A stretch of DNA of 64,000 nt. Origin: Oxynema aestuarii AP17. GTDB taxonomy: Bacteria; Cyanobacteriota; Cyanobacteriia; Cyanobacteriales; Laspinemataceae. The stretch covers positions 1,116,001 to 1,180,000 of the forward strand of contig NZ_CP051167.1 in the NCBI RefSeq assembly GCF_012295525.1. Direction: 5' to 3'. Both the position numbers and the translations under genes were made by a program. Of this stretch, positions 17,452-27,304 are shown piece by piece (positions within the stretch are counted from its first letter, which is position 1; each line of letters begins with the position of its first letter). The notes beneath the pieces were generated by a model. The model was not told where the DNA came from. It was given only the letters and a program-made list of their open reading frames with translations, and made no database searches.

Positions 17452-20400
17452 ATGGTTCGAGAACTGGAACGAACACGCCATAATAGCGATTTTCCAGAAA
17501 ACGCCCCTACCGCTAACCCGGTATTTTTCAGAACGTACAGCCGCCGTCGCCAAGATGGCACCCGCGAAACCTGGCAGCAGGTCTGCGATCGCACGATCGC
17601 CGGACTGGGGAAACTCGGCAAGCTTTCCGAGGGCGAACTGAGCCTTTTACATCGGATGCAGGGTCAGTTAAAATCGCTCTCTTCCGGACGATGGCTCTGG
17701 GTGGGAGGCACCGAGTGGATCGAACAGCCACAAAATTTCTCCGGGGCTTATAATTGCTCCTCGACCAATATTTCTGACTGGCGCGCCTTCGGCTTACTCA
17801 TGGACCTCGCCATGATGGGTTGTGGTACGGGCGCCGTCCTCGAACCGCGCTATATCGAGCAGTTGCCGCCGATTCGCAACCGTCTCGACGTCAGAATCGT
17901 GGGAACGGTCGGCACGACCCCGAAAGAAAACCGCCGCGAAGAAACAGAAGTCATCGTAGACGGATCCCGAGTCACGATCGCCGTCGGCGACTCGCGCCAA
18001 GGCTGGGTGAAGTCCTACCAAAGTTTACTCGAACTCTCCAGCGACGATCGCTTTGATGGAGAAATTGACATCTGCGTCGATCTCAATGACATTCGTCCCG
18101 CCGGAGAAACCCTCAAAGGCTTTGGGGGCGTCGCCAATCCGGTGAAGTTGCCGCAATTGTACCAACGCTGTGCGGCCATTTTGAATAAAGCCGTAGGACG
18201 GAAATTAAATTCGGTCGAGTGCTGTTTGTTAATTGATGAAGCAGCAACAACGATCGTAGCCGGCAATATTCGGCGCTGTATCGCTTATGGGGAAAGGGTT
18301 TCAGCGATTTCAGGCATGAAGCCAATCCAAGATATTGCCATCGGCGAACTGGTACTGACTTCTTCTGGACAGTACAAGCCTGTTACGAATAAATTCGTAC
18401 AAGGCGTACAAAATGTCGTCGAGATTCGGACTCGCGAAACTGCGATTCGCTGTACGGCTAACCATCGCGTTGCCGTTTACAATGGCTTGCAGTCCTATAC
18501 TTGGAAGTATGCAGGCGAACTGCAACCGGGCGATCGCCTGATTTCTGTCCCTCACCGGAAAGGAATGCCCTGCTCGACCACTGACTATGCTTGGCTGGTC
18601 GGCTTCTTTATCGGTGACGGTCATGCAGATATCGCTTCTGCAAAACGTCGTAATGGTGGTGGCGGATGCGTCACTTTTGCCTTTTCTCGCGAGCGATTGA
18701 ACGGCCCCCTGGGGCAAAAATGCCTTCGCATTCTCAAAAGCCTGGGTTATACCCCTGCAATTAGTTTTCGCGAGAACCAGTCCTACATTAAAGTTCACCG
18801 CAAAGACTTAGCGGACGAACTCGTTCAGTACAAACAGCCTTGGGAAACTCCCATTATTCCAGAGTTTGTTTGGCTAGGTACTGAAGACATTCGCGGTGCA
18901 TTTCTAGCGGGTTTAGCGGATGCTGATGCCGGGCCGTCGCGGAATGTTTTGTTACATTCGACCAAAATCGAGTTTCTGCGGCAAGTGCAACGTTTGTCCT
19001 TGTCTTTAGGCATTGCAACAACGTTACACGAACGCAGTCCGAAAACGCTTAAAAACCGCGATACAGTTTACGAAGGCTGTCATTGGCTGAAAATTCGCGG
19101 CATTCAATCTCAAGTCAATGCAGTCGCTCTCGTAAATCCGCATATGGGACGCGAGGGATTCCGTATTTGCGGACAGAAGAAAAACGGTTTGAGTTTGCCC
19201 CATCAATTCATTGAAGAAGCCATGACTGCGGGTTGGCGAGCCAAAACCGTTAACAACACTAAGAGCATTATCAACCCGAGCAAAAAGGGCGGATCGATGC
19301 GCGATGCCAATTGGGATACCCTGCTTGCTGAAGGGGTAGTTCATCCTCATTGGCTGCCTTTAGAGGTGCAATTAGTTGTACCCGCCGGACAAGCTGAAAC
19401 CTTCGATATTGAAGTGGAAAGCGATCGCGAATTTATTGCCAGTGGCTTGCTCGTTCACAACTCTGCCGGAATGCGTCAGTTCGACAGCAACGACGAACTG
19501 GCGGGCGTAGCCAAAGAAAACCTCTGGCAACAAACCCCCGAGGGCAACTGGCGGATCGACCCCGAACGCGACGCCTTGCGCATGGCCAATCATACCCGGG
19601 TGTTTCATCGCAAACCCTCTCGGCAAGAATGTATCGACGCCGTCCGCAAGCAGTATTATTCCGGGGAAGGGGCGATTCAATGGGCGCCGGAGGCGATCGC
19701 CCGTGCCAATTGCGACTTACTCGCCGACGATACCCTCAAACGCGACTTCATCGCCGCCTACAGTGAAGGCAACGGCGCGGACTGGTTCCAGAATGCCTTT
19801 CCTAACCTGGACGAATCCGAACGCCAACATCGTCTCGCCCGCTTCGGACTCAACCCGTGTGGTAAGTAATTTTGCCTCACGTTAAACACCGGGGAAAATC
19901 GGTGAACCCTGAGAAGGGAATACCGAGGTAAGCATAAGGGTTAAAACCCTTTGCCACCGTAGAGCGCAGGAGGTGACCCTCTCCCGTTTCTCCTTTCTCC
20001 TTTGGAGATGCTGTAAAAGGTAACGGTCTTTAGAGAATATAACCCTCCCACGAGTCTCCGGCAGCGTCGAACTGCTGAAAATGTGCGCCGAGCTTACTCG
20101 AAATCAAGAGTAAGAACTAAAGGATAAAAAGCCTTTAGGGTAACAAAACTGGAAATTATCGGTTGTGACTTTCACTGCAACTTAAGTGAGATCCATCTCA
20201 ATCAAATCGATCCCCAAGACCACAAAACCCAAGACGACGCCTTCCGAGCTGGGGCGCTCTCCGTCGCGGTACTGCTCAACCACGAGTTTGTAGAACCGCG
20301 TTATCGTTACAGTCGCCAACTCGATCCGATTGTCGGCGTCTCGTTTACCGGACTGTTCGATTTCTTCGTCCACGCTTTCGGTGCCGAATGGTTGCATTGG

Positions 20401-21240
20401 TGGAAAGAAGGGCGCCCGGATACGCCTGTCGGACGGGAGTTTAAACGCCAAGAACGCGAGTATTTATCGCGCTGGAATCGGGTCGTACATGAAACGGTCT
20501 GGGATTACTGCGATCGCCACGGCCTCAAGCGCCCCAATCGTTGCACCACCGTGCAACCCAGTGGCACCAAATCCCTGCTCACTGGCGCTTCTCCCGGCTG
20601 GCATCCTCCCAAAGCCCAACGGTTCGTGCGTCGCATCACCTTCCGCAAATACGACCCCGTGGCGATGGCTTGCATCGATTACGGCTACAACGTGGTACCG
20701 TCTCAATCCGATAAAGACGAAAATGACAACTTGTTAGACGATCCCTTCGACGATCGCTGTACGGAGTGGCTGGTCGAGCTTCCCGTCGAGGTGTCCTGGG
20801 CGAATTTACCGGGTACTGATGGCATTGACGTGTCTAAATTCTCGGCACTGGCACAGTTCGACTTTTACATGCAAGTGCAGCGTTACTGGACGACCCACAA
20901 CACCTCGGCAACGATCGAGTTGACCAACGAAGAAGTCGAACCCCTAGGGAGAAGGATTTACGAAGCGATTCGCGACGATGAAGGTTATATTTCGGCGGCG
21001 CTGCTAGCTCGTTTTGAGGACTTGCAAACCTTCCCGCGCTTGCCGTTCGAACCGATTTCTAAAGAGGTTTACGAGCAACTTAACCGAGAGGTTGTCAAGC
21101 GTCGCAAGGTCGAGGATTTTCATCAAGCCATGAGCTTGTACGATTCCGGTTATTCTGAAGAATCGGGCCCGGCGGGTTGCGACTCGGATAAATGTTTGTT
21201 TTCCGATCCGAAGGATGTAAAAGAGTCGGAAAATTATTAA
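17452..21240 (+). CDS. nrdJ: Class II (adenosylcobalamin) ribonucleotide reductase, with intein and intron
   Basis: Makes deoxyribonucleotides from ribonucleotides using adenosylcobalamin as radical source. Exon 1 is 17452-19863 and exon 2 is 20152-21240 (frame continues at Glu). Motifs: FSGAYNCSSTNI (redox Cys), GNIRR/SAGMRQFDS, active-site NPCG/EIIGCDFHCNLSEIHLNQ, TVQPSGTKSLLTGASPGWHP, and C-terminal CDSDKC for thioredoxin-type re-reduction. An intein (18277-19461, 395 residues) splits GNIRR from SAGMRQ. A 288-nt intron splits the catalytic NPCG from EII. Without both, the protein would be about 771 residues, a usual size. The uninterrupted frame ends at 19869, so calling two separate genes here would be wrong. 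Confidence 0.95.
18277..19461 (+). mobile_element. Intein with LAGLIDADG-type homing endonuclease in nrdJ
   Basis: 395 residues in frame with nrdJ. It begins with Cys (CIAYGERVSAI) and ends VHN followed by extein Ser (SAGMRQ). Block B is seen as CTANHRVAVY. The homing endonuclease has two dodecapeptide-like motifs, LVGFFIGDGHAD and FLAGLADADAG, each with its acidic residue. Block F is ETFDIEVESDREFIASGLLVHN-like, ending His-Asn. All residues for self-splicing are present, so splicing is expected. Inteins at this RNR site are known in cyanobacteria. Confidence 0.95.
19864..20151 (+). other. Group I intron in nrdJ (288 nt, no ORF)
   Basis: The coding sequence for NPCG breaks at 19863 and resumes in frame with EIIGCDFHCN at 20152. 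The 5' exon ends in U and the intron ends in G, the group I rule. P1: exon CGTGTGGT pairs with intron GCCTCACG (19874-19881) with one T-T mismatch and a U-G wobble at the splice site. P10: intron GTAATTTT (19866-19873) pairs over 8 positions with 3' exon GAAATTAT. Inside are further hairpins, e.g. CGGT/ACCG enclosing CCC/GGG near 19900-19925, CTTACTC/GAGTAAG and CTAAAGG/CCTTTAG. I could not place P7 with certainty, so the subgroup is open. Confidence 0.88.
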
Positions 21241-21247
21241 GCTACAT

Positions 21248-21274
21248 GGGCGCTCTATCAAGCGCCCTTTTTTT
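21248..21274 (+). terminator. Terminator of nrdJ
   Basis: GGGCGCT and AGCGCCC stem with a 6-nt loop, followed by seven T. It starts 8 bp after the nrdJ stop. Confidence 0.92.
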
Positions 21275-21301
21275 GGGTTGATGAGAGACCTTAAAATCTA
21301 A

Positions 21302-21333
21302 AATAAAAAATCACCCGACCCATCGGATCGGGT
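21302..21333 (-). terminator. Terminator of the HEAT-repeat gene
   Basis: On the minus strand ACCCGA and TCGGGT form a stem followed by GATTTTTTATT. It lies about 27 bp past the stop at 21360. Confidence 0.75.
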
Positions 21334-21359
21334 TCGAGTCAAGAAAAGAGGGGTTGAAG

Positions 21360-22103
21360 TTATAACAACCCTTCAAATTCTAAATCTTCAATGATTTGTA
21401 AACCACGCGGATCGCCGACGCGCAATAAGGAAGATTTCGCGTCTTCGCGGACGCCCATATCTTCGTCATTTTCTAATGCTTCGATCAGCGAATCGATCGC
21501 CCCGGCGTAAACGACATTGGACGGGAGTTCGCGGCAGAGTTGTCCGAGAGCCCAAGCACAATTACTCCGCACTGCGGGCACCGGATCTTTGAGTAATGCC
21601 TCGATTAAGGAGGGTACGGCAGCGACGACGATATCGTAACCGACGGTCGCGAGTTGTCCGAGGGAACTGGCGGCCCACAGGCGGACGGCGGCGATGTCGG
21701 TTTTGAGGGCGTCGATCAGGGGGGCTAAGGAACGGCGATCGTGACAGTTCCCCAAGGCCCAGACTAACCCTTTGCGGACGTATCCGTTCCACTCTCGCCC
21801 GAGTTGTGCGATCGCGGGTTCGACGACCTCGGGACTGGCGTTGCGTCCCAAGGCATAAGCCGCACTGACCCGCACTAAAGGGCAAGCATCTTGCAGCAGA
21901 CGAATGAGCGCGGGGATGGCTCTGGCGTCTTGGAGTTCGCAAAATGCCCGCGCGGCGATCGTGCGCTGTTGGGGATTGGACGATTCCAATAGGGGAAGCA
22001 TTTCCTCTGGATCGGGTTTGGGGGCTTCGGTTTCCTCCCACCGATCTAGGGGACTTTCAAATTCATCCTCTGTATTGAGTGCGCTTAGGTCATCATCATG
22101 CAT
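21360..22103 (-). CDS. HEAT-repeat protein
   Basis: 247 residues from the ATG at 22103; an in-frame GTG at 22112 is possible. After an acidic N-terminus (~40 residues) come about five HEAT/PBS-lyase-type helical repeats, e.g. RAIPALIRLLQDACPLVRVS and AAYALGR, SLAPLIDALKTDIAAVRLWA, SLIEALENDEDMGVRED. Such repeats form a curved protein-binding surface. Relatives include phycobilin lyases (CpcE type), but no phycobiliprotein gene is nearby and no lyase-specific motif is seen. A general scaffold role is safer. It is followed by its own terminator. Confidence 0.75.
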   Translation of the reverse strand: MHDDDLSALNTEDEFESPLDRWEETEAPKPDPEEMLPLLESSNPQQRTIAARAFCELQDARAIPALIRLLQDACPLVRVSAAYALGRNASPEVVEPAIAQLGREWNGYVRKGLVWALGNCHDRRSLAPLIDALKTDIAAVRLWAASSLGQLATVGYDIVVAAVPSLIEALLKDPVPAVRSNCAWALGQLCRELPSNVVYAGAIDSLIEALENDEDMGVREDAKSSLLRVGDPRGLQIIEDLEFEGLL

Positions 22104-22187
22104 AACAGTCACTTTACCCTACTGGGGGGGGATCTGGGCAAGTTCTCTCGATGGGACGATGGGGGGTGGAGGAGGGCGGCGACCGGG

Positions 22188-22733
22188 CTAGCAATCGCCC
22201 TGGGAAGATCGATCTGTGGGGTGGGGGGTGGATGCTTCGGGGCGATCGAGGGGTTTGAGCATCCATAAGGATTGGGATCGATATCCCAATTTGCGGTAGA
22301 GGTTCAAGGCGGGGGGATTGTCGATAAAAACTTGCAACCCAATTTGACGATCGCCGCGCTGGCGAGCCCAGTGTTCCGCATGGCGGATTAAGGCGGAACC
22401 GATACCGCGTTGGCGGTGCGTCTCGACGACGTAAACCAAGAAAATATGGGCGTAACGATCGCCCGTCACCTGATCGAGGGCATTCCCCAACCACAACCCC
22501 GCCACGATCGCGTTATCGGGACGATCGCCCTCCCTGGAGCGATCTCGGGGGCTTTCGACCCACCACACCGGAGTTTGCGGCGACCAATATTGTTCCACCG
22601 TTTGGCGCAGGTGGGACAGGTCGCGATCGCCGAACAGTTCCCGATAACTACTTTTCAGGAATTGGAGCAGTTGCGGGCGATCGTGGCGTCCTCCCTCTCT
22701 TAACCAATAGCCTTGAGGTAATTGTTGGCTCAC
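22188..22733 (-). CDS. GNAT family N-acetyltransferase
   Basis: 181 residues, GTG start (GTGAGCCAACAA) with AGAGG just upstream. The acetyl-CoA binding loop is RQRGIGSALIRHAEHWARQR (about 117-136), after the strand AHIFLVYVVETH. The later block LQVFIDNPPALNLYRKLGY is typical of GNAT motif B. The substrate is unknown. It lies 9 bp after the small membrane-protein gene, so the two are likely co-transcribed. Confidence 0.85.
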   Translation of the reverse strand: MSQQLPQGYWLREGGRHDRPQLLQFLKSSYRELFGDRDLSHLRQTVEQYWSPQTPVWWVESPRDRSREGDRPDNAIVAGLWLGNALDQVTGDRYAHIFLVYVVETHRQRGIGSALIRHAEHWARQRGDRQIGLQVFIDNPPALNLYRKLGYRSQSLWMLKPLDRPEASTPHPTDRSSQGDC

Positions 22734-22742
22734 GCCTCTGGC

Positions 22743-23000
22743 TTAATTGACACTCCACTCCATCCCAGAAGGCTCTTCCGGTAGCCCTTTGACCAAAGCG
22801 GACAGCGAAGGGGGCAAGTCCGCCAGGGAATCCGAGCGCGAAACGGACGATTGTGCCTCGTCGGGCACTACCTCTTCTTCAATCGGTGCGGGCGCCATCA
22901 TGTCTGCAGGTAAAAAGATGCGGGCGCTCACCGCCAACAGCGCCACCAAAAACACCAACACGATTAACAAAGGGGCAATGTATTCGCGGAAAATCGCCAT
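22743..23000 (-). CDS. Small single-pass membrane protein
   Basis: 85 residues with one N-terminal hydrophobic segment (IAPLLIVLVFLVALLAVSA, about 8-26), then an acidic, Ser/Pro-rich soluble tail. No family is recognised. It sits directly upstream of the GNAT gene on the same strand (9-bp gap). Confidence 0.6.
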   Translation of the reverse strand: MAIFREYIAPLLIVLVFLVALLAVSARIFLPADMMAPAPIEEEVVPDEAQSSVSRSDSLADLPPSLSALVKGLPEEPSGMEWSVN

Positions 23001-23207
23001 AGGTCTAGAGATTGGATCGGGCTTACGGTAACAAAGCTATTGTCATCCGAGAAAGGAGCGGCGATCGCCAGTCAACGGCAAAACCATTAACCCGCTTCGC
23101 CCTCAAAACTTCTCAACATCCTCAAGATTTGTAAAGCTCTCTTTACTCTATCTCAGAATCGCCCCGGCGCGATCCCCTTGTCTGCAAATGAGATCGACCC
23201 GTCGCCT

Positions 23208-24128
23208 TCAAACCGCCCCTAAAACACTGGCTAATAATGCTTTCTGAGCGTGCATCCGGTTTTCCGCCTGATCCCATACCCGCGACTGCGATCCCTCAAT
23301 CGCCCCGTCCGTAATCTCCTCGCCGCGATGAGCGGGCAAACAGTGCAGCACGATCGCCTCGTCCTCCGCGTGACTCAACAGCGCTTCACTCACCTGATAG
23401 GGCATAAAAATCGGGATCCGACGGTCCGCCTGATCTTCCTGACCCATACTCGCCCATACGTCCGTGTACAGCACCTGGGAACCCTCGACCGCCGCCACCG
23501 CATCCCGAGTCACCACCACCTCGCTCTTTCCTTGCGCCAAGGCTTCTGCTTGCGCCACAATGGTGCGATCGGGTAAATAATTTTCCGGCGTCGCCACCCG
23601 AACGTTCACCCCAGTCATCGCGCACGCCAACAGGAGCGAATGGGCGACATTATTGCCATCGCCGAGATAGGTCAACGTCACCCCTTCGAGTTGGCCGAAG
23701 GTTTCGCGAATCGTCAGTAAATCCGCCAATGCCTGACACGGGTGTTCGAGATCGGTCAAGGCGTTAATCACCGGAATCTTGGCATAATCCGCATATCCGC
23801 GCAAGGTCTCTTGAGCAAACGTTCGGATCGCGAGTACGTCGAGATAACGGTCCAACACCCGCGCCGTATCCGGTAGCGGTTCCCCCCGGCTCACCTGAGT
23901 CACGTTCGGGTTGAGATCGATGACCTGACCGCCGAGTTGGTAAATCGCGACCGAAAAACTCACCCGCGTCCGCGTCGAAGCTTTATCGAACAGCAACCCC
24001 AGCACCTTTTCGCAACGAGGAGCGATCGTTCCATCTTTCATCTGCGCCGCCAGATCGAGCAAGCTGTGGAGTTCGGCTCGCGACAGATCGGCTACGCTCA
24101 AAAAATCTCGTCCTTGTAAAGGGTTCAT
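23208..24128 (-). CDS. argF: Ornithine carbamoyltransferase
   Basis: 306 residues. Transfers the carbamoyl group from carbamoyl phosphate to ornithine, giving citrulline in arginine synthesis. Motifs: STRTRVSF (S51-T54) for carbamoyl phosphate, HPCQ (129-132), DVWASMGQ near 223-230, and HCLPAHRGEEI (H262-P265) for ornithine. The start is the ATG at 24128 because AGGAG lies 5 nt before it; the GTG 12 bp upstream would put the ribosome site inside the gene. No other arg genes are in the window, as is usual in cyanobacteria. Confidence 0.97.
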   Translation of the reverse strand: MNPLQGRDFLSVADLSRAELHSLLDLAAQMKDGTIAPRCEKVLGLLFDKASTRTRVSFSVAIYQLGGQVIDLNPNVTQVSRGEPLPDTARVLDRYLDVLAIRTFAQETLRGYADYAKIPVINALTDLEHPCQALADLLTIRETFGQLEGVTLTYLGDGNNVAHSLLLACAMTGVNVRVATPENYLPDRTIVAQAEALAQGKSEVVVTRDAVAAVEGSQVLYTDVWASMGQEDQADRRIPIFMPYQVSEALLSHAEDEAIVLHCLPAHRGEEITDGAIEGSQSRVWDQAENRMHAQKALLASVLGAV

Positions 24129-24467
24129 GTGGCTCCTCACAACTGCCCCATAATGTACGCGCGATTACATCAAAACAGTAGCAGATTCTGAAGGCTGGAG
24201 AAACGCCGTCCTCAACCCTGTTGAGAATCTTTGACAATTGCACGCGATCGCGAAGCGCCACACAACCCCGAGACCGCCGTCTGCATCCAGTCTCGCCGAA
24301 GGGGAATAGACCGCGCAGGCGATCGCCATCCAAAATCTAAGAGATTGTCGATCGAGAAAATATCAAAAAATCCTGTAGGGGTTTGCTCTCCAAACCTCTA
24401 TAGGACACTCCTTTCAAACAGATCCGTTAATGTTTGTTTGATGAACAGTCTCTAAACTCTAAAATCC
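24129..24467. other. Intergenic region upstream of argF
   Basis: 339 bp between the argF start and the ATPase gene's 3' end, both minus strand. It holds the ATPase terminator (24364-24404). The argF promoter should be in the remaining part, but no clear boxes are seen. Confidence 0.4.
24364..24404 (-). terminator. Terminator of the AAA ATPase gene
   Basis: Minus strand: CCTATAG-AGGTTTG pairs with CAAACCCCTACAGG, then ATTTTTTG. It lies about 64 bp after the stop at 24468. Confidence 0.75.
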
Positions 24468-26456
24468 CTAAACCCAGCCGCGCACTTCCGAATCTGTCAG
24501 GGTTTTTTCCATTTTTACGTATTCACTTTGCGCCGCTTTGAGAATGTGTTTCATGGCGATCGCCTCCCCGGCATCCGCCGCTAAAAAGGCCGCATTTAAA
24601 GCAATATTGCGGATATTTCCCCCAGCAACACTCAGTTTTCCCAATTTTTTAAAATCTAATTCGTTCGTCGGTGTTTGAGGCGGAAAAATACGCTGCCAAA
24701 TCTCACTGCGCGCCTGGGCGTCGGGGAAAGGAAAGGGAATTGCAAAGCGAATCCGCCGCAAGAAAGCTTGGTCGATCGCATTTTTTAAGTTCGTCGTTAA
24801 AATCGCCAAGCCGCGATACGCTTCCATCCGTTGTAATAAGTAACTGACTTCGACATTGGCATGGCGATCGTGGCTATCTTTAACATCCGTTCGTTTGCCA
24901 AATAAGGCATCGGCTTCGTCGAATAACAAGACCGCGCCTCCAGTTTCGGCAGCATCGAAAATTCGCCGTAAATTTTTCTCGGTTTCGCCGATATATTTGC
25001 TAACCACCGCACTTAAATCGATCCGATAGAGATCTAAGTTAAATTCTCGGGCTAAAACTTCAGCCGCCATTGTTTTTCCGGTTCCACTTTGACCGGAAAA
25101 TAGGGCGCTAATTCCCAACCCGCGCGAACTTTTGGCAGCAAATCCCCAGGTTTCGTAAACCGTCGCCCGTTGTTTGACGTGGGCGGCAATATCGGCCAAA
25201 ACTGCTTTTTCTTTTTCCGGTAAAATCAAATCGTCCCAAGTGGCGTTACAGTCGATGCGTTGGGCGAGGTCGTCGAGGTGGGGACGGGCTTGCAAGCGGC
25301 AGAAGTCCCACAGTTGTTCGACTATGCGATCGTGAGGATGGTGAGTTTCGAGTTGTAATGAGGCGGTGTGAATGATGGCGGGGTTGAGGTTAAATTGACT
25401 GACGAGGCGATCGAGGCGACCGTTGAGTTCGACGCCGACTTGAGTGAGTTGTTGTTGCCAAACGGCGAGTTGTTCTTGGTGGGAGAGCTTGGGAACGTCG
25501 AAGCTGACGAGGGAAGCAGGGGCGCCGTGCAGGCGATCGCCCGTCAGCAGAATTAAGGGAGTTTGGGTGTCTTCAATCAGTTGAAGCAGGTTCTGGGTTT
25601 GGGGGAGATCCCCGACAATGAGGCGATCGCCATCGACTAATAAGAGGCTTTGATTCAAAACCACTTCCCGTTCCCAACGGCGCATCACCTGGCTTAATTC
25701 CTGGAGGTTGTCCGGTAAACGGGCTACCGCGATCGCCTTGAGGGGGCATTGCATGGCACGCGCGGCAGCACGGGCGATCGCCCATTTTTCCACGGGCGAA
25801 GTCCCGCACAGTTGCACCACGGGAACCACACCGGAACCCGTCGGCGCACTCAAGACGGCGGTCACTCGTTCCGCAATTTGGCGGTGGGACGGTTGTAGGG
25901 AGCTGATTTCGCTCTCGATGGGGTCGAACCCTCGCACGATTCCCGCGAGGCGATCGTCTTGATAGGGTTCTCCCATCAAGTAGTGCAGAATACTCTCGTC
26001 TATTTGTAAGGGACACAAGGTGACGACTTGAGCGCTTCCCAGTTGCAACAGTTGCCACCGTCGCAAGGGACCTTGGGGAGTAAAGGCGCTCCAATGCGCC
26101 TCTGGAAAGACTTCCCAGGCTAAGGTAAAGGTGGGGTAGGGCATTTGGGGCGAGCCGTGGGCGTTCGCGCACAACCCGCGAAAACTCGGAAATAATCCCA
26201 TCGCCATGCAGGCGATCGCAATTTGGCGCTCGAAGGCGGACAGTCCAAACTTTTGACAGAGGGTTTCTAACCGTGGCGGCGGGTTCATTTCCCGTCCTAA
26301 GTTCTCGTATAAACTGTTATCGAGAGGAGGAAGATCGACACTTAAATTCTGTTTGCGGGCGACATATTGTTCTAAGAGGCGATGAATATGCGCCGCTACA
26401 GCGATTGTATATTGGGAGTTGGCGCGTTCCCAAGTGGCGATCGATGCACGATTCAT
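24468..26456 (-). CDS. AAA ATPase of the eCIS (contractile injection) type
   Basis: 662 residues. The C-terminal AAA+ module has Walker A SGQSGTGKTMAAEVLA (near 450), Walker B AVLLFDEADALFGKRTDVKD (near 510), sensor AILTTNLKNAIDQAFLRR and GNIRNIALNAAF in the lid. The N-terminal half (LCQKFGLSAFERQIAIACMA, LHYLMGEP) is the winged-helix-containing region found on ATPases of extracellular contractile injection clusters (Afp15-like). No sheath, tube or baseplate gene is in the window, so this is an orphan copy or part of a dispersed system. It ends with its own terminator and begins 75 bp from the trailer end of the CRISPR array, on the strand from which the array is transcribed. Confidence 0.8.
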   Translation of the reverse strand: MNRASIATWERANSQYTIAVAAHIHRLLEQYVARKQNLSVDLPPLDNSLYENLGREMNPPPRLETLCQKFGLSAFERQIAIACMAMGLFPSFRGLCANAHGSPQMPYPTFTLAWEVFPEAHWSAFTPQGPLRRWQLLQLGSAQVVTLCPLQIDESILHYLMGEPYQDDRLAGIVRGFDPIESEISSLQPSHRQIAERVTAVLSAPTGSGVVPVVQLCGTSPVEKWAIARAAARAMQCPLKAIAVARLPDNLQELSQVMRRWEREVVLNQSLLLVDGDRLIVGDLPQTQNLLQLIEDTQTPLILLTGDRLHGAPASLVSFDVPKLSHQEQLAVWQQQLTQVGVELNGRLDRLVSQFNLNPAIIHTASLQLETHHPHDRIVEQLWDFCRLQARPHLDDLAQRIDCNATWDDLILPEKEKAVLADIAAHVKQRATVYETWGFAAKSSRGLGISALFSGQSGTGKTMAAEVLAREFNLDLYRIDLSAVVSKYIGETEKNLRRIFDAAETGGAVLLFDEADALFGKRTDVKDSHDRHANVEVSYLLQRMEAYRGLAILTTNLKNAIDQAFLRRIRFAIPFPFPDAQARSEIWQRIFPPQTPTNELDFKKLGKLSVAGGNIRNIALNAAFLAADAGEAIAMKHILKAAQSEYVKMEKTLTDSEVRGWV

Positions 26457-26531
26457 GGCTAAAATTTTATGAATTTTACTAAAATGGTGCGGGGAAAAGC
26501 TATTTGAAAAAGAAATCGATGATTAAATTAT

Positions 26532-27136
26532 AAAACAATCCCTAAAAGGGATTTGAGTGAATTTCAACCCGAAACCGGACTTTTCGGTGCAACCGCAGGC
26601 GATCGAACAAGCCCGTTTCAATCCCTAAAAGGGATTTGAGTGAATTTCAACAGATGATTACTGTGAATGAAAGTGATTCAAAATATCTAGAGTTTCAATC
26701 CCTAAAAGGGATTTGAGTGAATTTCAAGCTTAAAAATCACCTATTCCCATCCTTTTCTGGGGTTCCCGTTTCAATCCCTAAAAGGGATTTGAGTGAATTT
26801 CAACGGGTTGTGGTGCGCCAACTGCCAGTCCTGTTGCTGTTTCAATCCCTAAAAGGGATTTGAGTGAATTTCAACGTCTCCTGTCTCGGCATAGTTGCCG
26901 AAGCTCGGCGTTTCAATCCCTAAAAGGGATTTGAGTGAATTTCAACAAAAAATCGCACGCTCCCCCTGGAATAGCCATTAGTTTCAATCCCTAAAAGGGA
27001 TTTGAGTGAATTTCAACAATTCCGTTGGCGCCCGATCCGCTAATGAGCCAGGTTTCAATCCCTAAAAGGGATTTGAGTGAATTTCAACTTGCTTGGCGGT
27101 ATTGATGGTCGCCGTCTTCTTTTTGTTTCAATCCCT
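26532..27136 (-). CRISPR. Subtype I-D CRISPR array, 8 repeats plus a truncated ninth
   Basis: The 37-nt repeat reads GTTTCAATCCCTAAAAGGG, ATTTGAGTGAATTTCAAC on the plus strand. The reverse complement ends ...GGGATTGAAAC, giving the usual ATTGAAAC crRNA handle, so transcription is on the minus strand. Repeats start at 26532, 26615, 26692, 26768, 26839, 26910, 26981 and 27052; a 12-nt stub is at 27125-27136. The copy at 26532 is degenerate (AAAA for GTTT), marking the trailer end. Spacer lengths from trailer: 46, 40, 39, 34, 34, 34, 34, 36. No leader is left at the cas-proximal end: the stub runs directly into a cas2 fragment. Confidence 0.97.
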
Positions 27137-27304
27137 GGGGGACAGCCAATGCGCTCGACGGTACCTTGATTCTTCCCTCGCAAAAAATAAAACAGGATAT
27201 TGTCCGTCTCCGGTCGAATCAACTTCTGCAACCGTTGCCGCAAACGGGCGTACTGCGTATCCGTTAAATCGCACTCGAACACACTGTACTGCATCCACTC
27301 CCCT
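27137..27304 (-). pseudogene. cas2: cas2 remnant, both ends lost
   Basis: Codes in frame for WMQYSVFECDLTDTQY, then RLRQRLQKLIRPETDNILFYF and GTVERIG, the middle and later part of Cas2. The N-terminal strand with the catalytic Asp is missing, cut off by the right end of the tnpB element (27305). At the other side the frame runs straight into the truncated CRISPR repeat, so the native C-terminus is gone as well. It cannot form the Cas1-Cas2 integrase. Confidence 0.88.

Noticed and set aside
19864-20151. Group II intron in nrdJ
   Set aside because: Too short, no GUGYG 5' end, no domain V and the 3' end is G rather than AY. P1 and P10 pairings fit group I.
26532-27136. Plus-strand transcription of the CRISPR array
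   Set aside because: The repeat would end in TTTCAAC instead of the conserved ATTGAAAC handle, and the degenerate repeat would be at the wrong end.
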